From: Coriobacteriia bacterium
Lineage (GTDB): Bacteria; Actinomycetota; Coriobacteriia; Coriobacteriales; Atopobiaceae
Reading direction: 5' to 3'
DNA length: 15,520 bases
Assembly (NCBI GenBank): GCA_003150175.1
Contig: QAKZ01000083.1
Span: 1-15,520, forward strand
Of this stretch, positions 9,497-15,520 are shown in pieces. How positions within the stretch are numbered: position 1 is the first letter of the stretch; each line of letters starts with the position of its first letter. The position numbers and the translations under genes are program-made. A model generated the notes under the pieces. That model made no database searches and was not told where the DNA came from. It saw only the letters and a program-made list of their open reading frames with translations.

Positions 9497-9534
9497 AAGG
9501 GCGCAGGCCCCGCACACCGCGGGCCCGCGCCCTT
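9497..9534 (+). terminator. Intrinsic terminator after murT-gatD
   Basis: A 14-base stem with one A-C mismatch (AAGGGCGCAGGCCC against GGGCCCGCGCCCTT), a 10-base loop, then CTTTGTAT. It begins 20 bases past the stop codon. The T-tract is short, but the stem is very GC-rich. Confidence 0.75.
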
Positions 9535-9594
9535 CTTTGTATACGAAGACGAGGCCGCGCAGCGGCTCGGCGGCCTTCGCTGCCCCGCCGGCGG

Positions 9595-9625
9595 ACCTTA
9601 CAAAACCGCAACCGGGCCGTAAGGT
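9595..9625. promoter_or_regulatory. Inverted repeat upstream of the Bce-type transporter operon, candidate operator
   Basis: ACCTTAC (9595-9601) and GTAAGGT (9619-9625) form a perfect 7-base inverted repeat with 17 bases between, about 100 bases before the ATPase start codon. The TTACA-type left half-site resembles, from memory, the TTACA/TGTAA half-sites of BceR-type regulators, although the spacing differs. The surrounding 9535-9725 contains no other obvious signal and no convincing -35/-10 pair. Confidence 0.4.
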
Positions 9626-9725
9626 GATTCGATGGCAGCCAAGGGGCCGCTGAGCGAGCATAGTTCCCGACAAACGTCGATCGAAGCCCGTGGGCGAGGC
9701 TCGCGGCACGTGAGGAAGGATCGCC

Positions 9726-10577
9726 ATGGGTAATCACTTCAAGCCCGCCCAGGGGACGACGAGCAAAAGGACGACCGCCGCCCGCCGGGCCCCGCAAGGG
9801 ACCGTTCTCTCCGTCCAGCACCTCGAGAAGGTCTACGGCAACCGCGGGCGCGGCGGCGCCGGCGCCACGACGCGCGCCCTCGCGGACGTGAGCTTCAACG
9901 TCGAGGCCGGCGAGTTCGTCGCCATCATGGGCGCGTCGGGCTCGGGCAAGTCGACCTTACTCAACTGCGTCTCTACCATCGACTCCGCCACGAGCGGGCA
10001 CGTCTTTGTCCACGGCACCGATGTCACGGCGATGCGCAGCGGCGAGCTCGCGCGCTTCCGCCGCGATCAGCTCGGCTTCATCTTCCAGGACTCGAACCTG
10101 CTCGACACGCTCACCGCACGCGAGAACGTGGCGCTGCCGCTCACCATCGCGCGCACGCCGTCTAACGAGACCCTTGTCCGCGTGGACAAGATCGCCCGCC
10201 ACCTGGGCATCGAGCAGACGCTCGACAAGTACCCCTACCAGCTCTCGGGCGGCCAGCAGCAGCGCGTTGCCGCGGCGCGCGCCCTCGTGACGAGGCCCGC
10301 CGTCATCATGGCCGACGAGCCCACCGGCGCGCTCGACTCGAAGAGCGCCCGCGTGCTGCTCGAGTGCCTCGAGCAGATGAACCGAGAGCTCGCCTCGACC
10401 ATCCTCATGGTCACCCACGACAGCTTCGCCGCAAGCTTCACGGGTCGCGTGCTCTTTATCCGTGACGGCCGCGTGTTCACCGAACTGCGACGCGGCGACG
10501 CGAGCCGCCGCGCGTTCTTCGACCGCATCATGGAGGTCGTGGCGATGATGGGAGGCGAGGGTTCCGATGCTCTGTAA
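9726..10577 (+). CDS. ABC transporter ATPase, BceA type
   Basis: Cytoplasmic ATP-binding subunit of 283 aa, partner of the permease encoded next. The ABC motifs are complete: Walker A GASGSGKST (69-77, Lys75), Q-loop Gln121 (FIFQDSN), signature LSGGQQQR (173-180), Walker B VIMADE (193-198, Glu198), D-loop GALDSKS and switch His231 (VTHD). It belongs to the MacB/LolD-like cluster that includes BceA. It carries an N-terminal tail of about 27 residues rich in Lys, Arg and Thr, longer than usual. The start has GAGGAAGGA 5 bases before the ATG. It overlaps the permease gene by 11 bases, indicating translational coupling. In Bce systems the ATPase powers protection against cell-wall peptide antibiotics and also drives the signalling flux; that role is inferred here. 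Confidence 0.94.
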   Translation: MGNHFKPAQGTTSKRTTAARRAPQGTVLSVQHLEKVYGNRGRGGAGATTRALADVSFNVEAGEFVAIMGASGSGKSTLLNCVSTIDSATSGHVFVHGTDVTAMRSGELARFRRDQLGFIFQDSNLLDTLTARENVALPLTIARTPSNETLVRVDKIARHLGIEQTLDKYPYQLSGGQQQRVAAARALVTRPAVIMADEPTGALDSKSARVLLECLEQMNRELASTILMVTHDSFAASFTGRVLFIRDGRVFTELRRGDASRRAFFDRIMEVVAMMGGEGSDAL

Positions 10578-12753
10578 GCTCGCCTGGGGCAACGTCCGGC
10601 GAGCCGGCCGCGACTACCTCATCTACCTGCTCACGCTCACGCTGGGCGTCACCGTCTTCTACGCGTTCAACACCATCAGCATGCAGGTCGACCTCGTAGG
10701 CATCGCGAGCGACGCCGAGGGCGTGGCGACGATGCTCGGAAACATCCTGGGCGGCCTCACCGTTTTTCTCGGCGCGATCATGGGCTTCCTCATGGTCTAC
10801 GCGAACAACTTCATCATGCGCAGGCGCAATAAGGAATTCGGCCTGTACCAGGTCCTCGGCATGAGCCGAGGTCAGGTGGCGCGCATCATGGCCCTGGAGA
10901 CCCTCATCGTCTCGCTCGCCGCGCTCGCGATGGGCATCGCCCTGGGCGTGGGCCTCTCGCAGCTCATGGTCTTCTTCACGGCCTCGCTATTCAAGACGCA
11001 GGTCGCGAACTTCCGCTTCATCTTCTCGCCCGAGGCGCTCGGGCTCACCGTCGAGTGCCTCGCCGTGATCTTCGCCGTGACGCTCGTGTTCAACCTGCGC
11101 GTCGTGGGCAAGTCCCGCCTGACCGACCTCATGAGCTCGGGTCGGCACAACGAGCAGGTCAAGACGCGCAACCCCTGGCTCTCGGGCGCGGTGTGCGTGA
11201 TCGGCGGCGCGCTCATCGGCACGGCATACGCCCGCCTCATTCGCGACGGGCTTCCCATCACGGCGACGGGCAACGAGCTCGCGAGCGCGACGACGCAGTT
11301 CGGCATCACCACGCTCATGGTGACCGTGGGCACTGTGCTCTTCTTCTTTGGCCTCTCGGGGCTTCTGCTCAAGCTCTTCCAGATGGCGCGGGGCGTCTAC
11401 TGGCGCGGGCTCAACGTCTTCACGCTGCGGCAGCTCTCGGCCAAGGTGAACACCGTCTCGTTCTCGATGGCCGTAATCTCGATGATCCTCTTCCTCGCCA
11501 TCACCTCCGTTACCGCAGGCATGTCGATCGTGAGCGCGATGATGGGCGGGCTCGAGCGCTCGAACCCCGTGGACTTCAGCCAGACCCTCTGGTACAACGG
11601 CGCAGAGTCTGACGGGACGTCGGCAGACGGCACCCCCGTGAGCTACACCATGGTCGACGCTCCCCTCGACCTCGCGGCCGAGTACCAGGCCATGGGCATC
11701 GACCTTGGCTCGGTGAGCGACTCGACGGTCCAGCTCGACATCTACTATCCCCAGACCAAGCAGGAGCTGCTCGATGCGAATGCGCCCGCCAGTCCCCTGC
11801 GCCTCCGCGAGCTTGGCAAGCAGGCGGGGGCCACGTTGCCCGCGGGCCTGGAGAACTCGGACGTGGAGAGCCACGGGCTCTATGTCCTCAGGGAGAGCCA
11901 GCACAACGCACTTCTCGCCTACCGCGGCAAGCCCCAGGTAGACCTCGGCAGCGATGGGTACCTCATCAGCTGCGACATGGGCGAGTCCATCTCAAACTAC
12001 TACGACAAGATCCTGGCGGCAGGGGTTCCCGTGCGCCTGGGCGGCCACGAGCTGCGCCCCGCGGAGAAGTCCGTCGACGTTGCGAACAGCGCGATCGCGG
12101 ACTCTGCCATGGGCTCGAACCCCGGTACTCTCATCGTACCGGATGAGGTCGTGGACGACGCTGACCTGTACCCCTCGTTCTCGAGCCTGCTCGTCAACTA
12201 CAAGCGTGGCGTGAGCGTCGAGCAGGGTAACGCCATGCTCTCCAGCCGCACCGGCACCACCAGCAGTGAGGTCAGGGAGGGTGCCTCGGTCCCCGCATTC
12301 TGGGGCGCCTCGGTCACGCGCAGCGAGATGTTCTCCCAGATGAACTCCATAAACGGCACCGTGAGCTACCTCGCCATCTACATCGGCTTCGTTCTCGTGA
12401 TAGCCTGCGCGGCGATCCTCGCGATCCAGCAGCTCTCGAGCGTGTCCGACGCCGGGCGCAGCCACCGCGTGCTCTCCGAGCTCGGCTGCGACATGGGCCA
12501 GATCACGCGCTCGGTCCTCGCGCAGCAGGCGGTGTTCTTCCTCTTCCCCCTCGCGGTGGGCGCGGCGCACTCCGTCGTGGCGCTCAAGGTCGTCATCGAC
12601 CTCGTCAAGACCTTCGGCGGCCTCACGATCAGCGGCATGGTCGGCGTCACCTGCGCGATCTTCCTCGCCGCATACGGCGGCTACTTCCTCGTGACCTTCG
12701 CGATGAGCCGCGGCATCGTGCGGGAGGCGATTCGGGCGCGCAAGGGCGAGTAG
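10567..12753 (+). CDS. BceB-type ABC transporter permease (10 helices, large extracellular domain)
   Basis: Membrane permease of 728 aa. Predicted helices lie at about 17-37, 57-79, 109-137, 155-177, 205-223, 246-272, 299-325, 598-620, 650-680 and 690-712, with one large outside domain of about 270 residues (326-597) between helix 7 and helix 8. That layout is the hallmark of BceB/VraG/PsdB permeases. FtsX-like blocks appear at about 60-180 (YANNFIMRRRNKEFGLYQVLGM) and 600-712 (SDAGRSHRVLSELGCD). The outside loop is thought to recognise peptide antibiotics bound to lipid II or undecaprenyl pyrophosphate, and it varies between systems, so the drug cannot be named. The start ATG has GAGGCGAGG before it and lies inside the ATPase gene. 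A strong terminator follows 44 bases after the stop. Confidence 0.93.
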   Translation: MLCKLAWGNVRRAGRDYLIYLLTLTLGVTVFYAFNTISMQVDLVGIASDAEGVATMLGNILGGLTVFLGAIMGFLMVYANNFIMRRRNKEFGLYQVLGMSRGQVARIMALETLIVSLAALAMGIALGVGLSQLMVFFTASLFKTQVANFRFIFSPEALGLTVECLAVIFAVTLVFNLRVVGKSRLTDLMSSGRHNEQVKTRNPWLSGAVCVIGGALIGTAYARLIRDGLPITATGNELASATTQFGITTLMVTVGTVLFFFGLSGLLLKLFQMARGVYWRGLNVFTLRQLSAKVNTVSFSMAVISMILFLAITSVTAGMSIVSAMMGGLERSNPVDFSQTLWYNGAESDGTSADGTPVSYTMVDAPLDLAAEYQAMGIDLGSVSDSTVQLDIYYPQTKQELLDANAPASPLRLRELGKQAGATLPAGLENSDVESHGLYVLRESQHNALLAYRGKPQVDLGSDGYLISCDMGESISNYYDKILAAGVPVRLGGHELRPAEKSVDVANSAIADSAMGSNPGTLIVPDEVVDDADLYPSFSSLLVNYKRGVSVEQGNAMLSSRTGTTSSEVREGASVPAFWGASVTRSEMFSQMNSINGTVSYLAIYIGFVLVIACAAILAIQQLSSVSDAGRSHRVLSELGCDMGQITRSVLAQQAVFFLFPLAVGAAHSVVALKVVIDLVKTFGGLTISGMVGVTCAIFLAAYGGYFLVTFAMSRGIVREAIRARKGE

Positions 12754-12797
12754 GCACGCCGCGCGCAATGAGGCACTGCAAATAAGCGCTGCTCAGG

Positions 12798-12827
12798 GGG
12801 GTCGGCCACAGGGCCGACCCCTTTTTT
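12798..12827 (+). terminator. Strong intrinsic terminator after the Bce-type transporter operon
   Basis: A perfect 10-base stem, GGGGTCGGCC against GGCCGACCCC, with loop ACAG, followed by six T's (12822-12827). The minus-strand side has no T-tract, so it mainly serves the plus strand, although the hairpin also lies downstream of the convergent kinase gene. Confidence 0.93.
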
Positions 12828-12859
12828 CTCGCTTCCGCCTCCGCTGGCCGCGCCTCTCG

Positions 12860-13969
12860 CTAACCCTCGAGATAGTGCATCTTGTTCGCGGGGAACCCGA
12901 GCGTCACGGCAAATCCCTCGCCCTCGGCGGAGTCGACGGAGACCTCCACGCCCATCTTGGTCGCGAGGCGCCACACGAGCCATAGGCCCAAGCCGGTCGA
13001 GTGCTTGTGGGAGCGGCCGTTGTCCCCGGTGAACCCCCGGTCGAAGACGCGCAGCAGGTCGGCCTCGGCGACGCCGCAGCCGTTGTCCCGCACCGCGAGC
13101 TCGACGCGCTCGGAAGCCAGGCCCTCGTCGACGAGGCGGGCGTCGAACCACACCTGCGGGCCGCCCTCGGCGTCCGCCCTCGCGTAACGCGCGCTGTTCT
13201 GGAGCAGTTGCCCCAGCATGAAGACGAGCCACTTGCTGTCGGTGAAGACCGGAAGCGAGAGCCCCTCGCCCAGGCGCGGCGTCACCTTTGCGCCGATGAG
13301 CAGGCTCGCGTTGGCGCGAACGGCGGCGCTGACGATCTCGCGGAGCTCGTACTTCCGCACGAGGAAGTCGCGGTCGAGCGTCTCGGAGCGGGCGTAGAAG
13401 AGCGCTTGCTCGATGTAGCCCTCGACGCGCGTGAGCTCATCGCCGACGGCGCGCAGACGGGGCACAAGGGAATCGTAGCCTGGGGCCTCCGAGCCGGCGG
13501 CGCCGACCGACGACAGAATCGGGGCCTCCTCCTCGAGGTTCGCGAGCGCGAGGCGCGCCGCCGTGATGGGGCTCTTGGCCTCGTGCACCCAGGTCTCTAC
13601 GTAGGCGCGGTACTCCTCGACCGCGCGGCGCTGCTCGGCGACCTCGTCGGCGGCCGCCTTGGAAAGATCCACGATGGCATCGGACGCCGCGCGCGCCTCC
13701 GCGCCGTGCGGCTCCGCCATGAGCTCGCGAGCGGCGCGGACCGCGTCGGGCGAGTCCTTGAGGGACTCGACCGAGCCCCAGAACTCCCGGTCGCGCCGAT
13801 AGCCGATTCCGAGCGCTAGGGCGGCCGCAAGCGCCACGAGCGCGAGCACCAGCGCGACGAGGTCAGCTGAAGCGGACGTGACGCACAGCACGAGCGCAAG
13901 AAGCCCCTCGAGCACCAAAAGGACCGCGAGCTGCGGCACCCGCGAGCGGATGTAGGCCCCCGGCCTCAC
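12860..13969 (-). CDS. BceS-type intramembrane-sensing histidine kinase
   Basis: Sensor kinase of 369 aa. Two helices (about 12-32 and 37-56) are joined by only about 4-5 residues, so there is no real outside sensor; such kinases read the state of a BceAB transporter instead. The dimerisation helix has YRAYVETWVHEAKSPITAARL (in 120-140) with phospho-acceptor His129; WVHxxK(S/T)P is typical of BceS. RDFLVRKYELREIV (200-213) is also characteristic. The ATPase domain has QLLQNSARYA (Asn258), DNGCG (295-299), GFTGDNGR and STGLGLWLV (324-332). The GTG start shares GTGA with the stop of the regulator gene, a 4-base overlap, so the two are coupled. The orientation is convergent with the transporter operon. 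Confidence 0.92.
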   Translation of the reverse strand: MRPGAYIRSRVPQLAVLLVLEGLLALVLCVTSASADLVALVLALVALAAALALGIGYRRDREFWGSVESLKDSPDAVRAARELMAEPHGAEARAASDAIVDLSKAAADEVAEQRRAVEEYRAYVETWVHEAKSPITAARLALANLEEEAPILSSVGAAGSEAPGYDSLVPRLRAVGDELTRVEGYIEQALFYARSETLDRDFLVRKYELREIVSAAVRANASLLIGAKVTPRLGEGLSLPVFTDSKWLVFMLGQLLQNSARYARADAEGGPQVWFDARLVDEGLASERVELAVRDNGCGVAEADLLRVFDRGFTGDNGRSHKHSTGLGLWLVWRLATKMGVEVSVDSAEGEGFAVTLGFPANKMHYLEG

Positions 13970-14637
13970 GGGCGCACCGCGTAGCCCTGGCCACGATGCG
14001 TGACGAGGTAGTCCTTGACACCGATCCTGGCAAGCTGCGATCGCAGGCGGTTAATGTTGACGGTGAGGGTGTTGTCGTCCACGAACGCTTCGGAATCCCA
14101 CAGCTCACGCATGAGGTCCTCGCGCGAGACGATGGCGGGCGCGCGGCGCATGAGCAGCGCGAGGATGCGGACCTCGTTCTTCGTGAGCTCGACGGAGCCT
14201 TCCGCCGCGGAGGCCGTCGACCGCGAGAGATCGAGCGAGATGCCGCCGTGCTCGAGCACCGATCGCGCCGCCCCGCCGCCCGCGCGCCTGAGCAGCGCCG
14301 ATATGTGCGCCAGGAGCACGCGGGGGCTGTAGGGCTTCGGCACGAAGTCGTCCGCGCCCAGCGTCATGGCCACGACCTCGTCGGCCTCGGTCGTGCGGCT
14401 CGTGAGCACGATGACGGGCACATCGGAGCTCGCGCGCAGCTCGCGACAAACGAGTTGGCCGTCCGTGCCCGGCAAGGTCAGGTCGAGAAGCACGAGGTCC
14501 GGAGCGGCGGCAAGGGCGAGCTCCGCGGCGCGCGGAAAATCCTCGCAGGCGCCCGTCTGATACCCTTCGCGCTCGAGCAGGCGAATGAGCTCGGCACGGA
14601 TAGGCTCGTCGTCCTCTATCACATAGATCTTCGGCAC
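13966..14637 (-). CDS. BceR-type OmpR-family response regulator
   Basis: DNA-binding regulator of 223 aa, the normal OmpR length. The receiver domain has Asp9-Asp10, phospho-acceptor Asp52 (LLDLTLPGTDG), Thr79 and Lys101 (KPY). The winged-helix domain (about 128-222) ends with LWDSEAFVDDNTLTVNINRL (in 179-198) and THRGQGYAV, close to BceR-type regulators. I chose GTG at 14637 because AAGGAG (14649-14644) lies 6 bases before it and the receiver fold starts at once; the open frame extends a further 68 codons upstream, but those residues look non-conserved. It is expected to be phosphorylated by the kinase downstream and to activate the Bce-type transporter operon. Confidence 0.93.
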   Translation of the reverse strand: MPKIYVIEDDEPIRAELIRLLEREGYQTGACEDFPRAAELALAAAPDLVLLDLTLPGTDGQLVCRELRASSDVPVIVLTSRTTEADEVVAMTLGADDFVPKPYSPRVLLAHISALLRRAGGGAARSVLEHGGISLDLSRSTASAAEGSVELTKNEVRILALLMRRAPAIVSREDLMRELWDSEAFVDDNTLTVNINRLRSQLARIGVKDYLVTHRGQGYAVRP

Positions 14638-14643
14638 ACGTCG

Positions 14644-14649
14644 CTCCTT
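14644..14649 (-). promoter_or_regulatory. Ribosome binding site that decides the GTG start of the BceR-type regulator
   Basis: AAGGAG on the minus strand, 6 bases before GTG (14637-14635). The region upstream of it to 14830 contains no gene I can support and no clear -35/-10 pair, but it must hold the promoter of the regulator-kinase operon. Confidence 0.7.
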
Positions 14650-14830
14650 CGCGGGTTCATCCCGGATCGGTTCCTTCAGAGGCTCCTCAAGCTTCCATTC
14701 TCCCGCATCAGGTGACCACGATGCCGAGAAAACCGCCCTTCGTCGGTGCCATCCGCTGTCGAAGCCGCTCTCGGCCCAACTCGTCCGCAGCTCAGCCGCC
14801 CTCGAACCAATCGCCCGAAGCGTACAAAGA

Positions 14831-14858
14831 AGGCCCGCCACCAGAAGGTGACGGGCCT
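14831..14858 (-). terminator. Intrinsic terminator of nifJ
   Basis: Minus-strand hairpin of 12 pairs including one G-U wobble, with loop TTCT, followed by TCTTTGT. It begins 24 bases past the nifJ stop. The stem contains CCCGTCA on the left and TGGCGGG on the right, the same as in the terminator at 3089-3123. Confidence 0.85.
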
Positions 14859-14881
14859 GGAAGAACTAGCTTAGGCGATGA

Positions 14882-15520
<639 letters not shown>

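Noticed and set aside
9599..9625. TTACAA-N15-TAAGGT read as a plus-strand promoter for the Bce-type transporter operon
   Set aside because: The spacer is too short and both hexamers match poorly; the inverted repeat is a simpler reading of the same bases.
9473..9727. An 84-codon minus-strand frame in the gap between murT-gatD and the ATPase gene, ending CGACALIEAMCPA
   Set aside because: The Cys pair looked like a metal site, but the codons come from the terminator hairpin at 9497-9534. There is no supported start, it spans the ATPase leader, and no family is recognised.
14638..14841. In-frame 68-codon extension of the BceR-type regulator to an ATG at 14841
   Set aside because: It would give a non-conserved N-terminal tail before a receiver domain that begins right at GTG 14637 with AAGGAG in place, and its start overlaps the nifJ terminator.

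Overview
This window is high-GC DNA with dense, closely packed genes. The gene set is a pyruvate:ferredoxin oxidoreductase, a MurT/GatD peptidoglycan amidation enzyme, a LytS/LytR-type system and a Bce-type ABC transporter with its two-component system. Together these point to an anaerobic high-GC Gram-positive. A member of the Coriobacteriia (Collinsella/Olsenella-like) is my best guess. That is inferred from GC content and gene families; no rRNA or other marker gene is present.

Layout. (1) 1-1226 (-): 5' part of pgi, cut by the window edge. (2) 1381-1935 (-): a small protein resembling a degenerate family-4 uracil-DNA glycosylase, divergent from (3) trxA and a PAP2 phosphatase (2044-3050, +). 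(4) 3146-7093 (-): a tight leftward operon, in transcription order a GT-A-like glycosyltransferase, a LytS-like histidine kinase, a LytTR response regulator and a YfcE/MJ0936-type phosphodiesterase, ending at a hairpin at 3089-3123. (5) 7287-9476 (+): one 729-aa polypeptide carrying both MurT (Mur ligase with a zinc ribbon, then a DUF1727-like region) and GatD (class I glutaminase), which are separate proteins in the characterised systems. (6) 9726-12753 (+): a BceA-type ATPase and a 10-helix BceB-type permease with a large extracellular loop. (7) 12860-14637 (-): a BceS-type intramembrane-sensing kinase and a BceR-type OmpR regulator, converging on the transporter. (8) 14882-15520 (-): C-terminal part of nifJ/PFOR, with its own terminator.

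How the genes fit together. Regions 4-7 are largely cell-envelope functions: a probable sugar transferase with a LytSR-like system, lipid II amidation, and a Bce-type peptide-antibiotic sensing and detoxification module. pgi, trxA and nifJ are housekeeping central metabolism and redox genes. The most unusual single object is the MurT-GatD fusion. Next in interest are the candidate regulatory repeats before the LytTR regulator gene, before the Bce-type transporter and before pgi. I saw no tRNA, rRNA, CRISPR array, insertion sequence or riboswitch. No gene-free stretch exceeds 300 bases.
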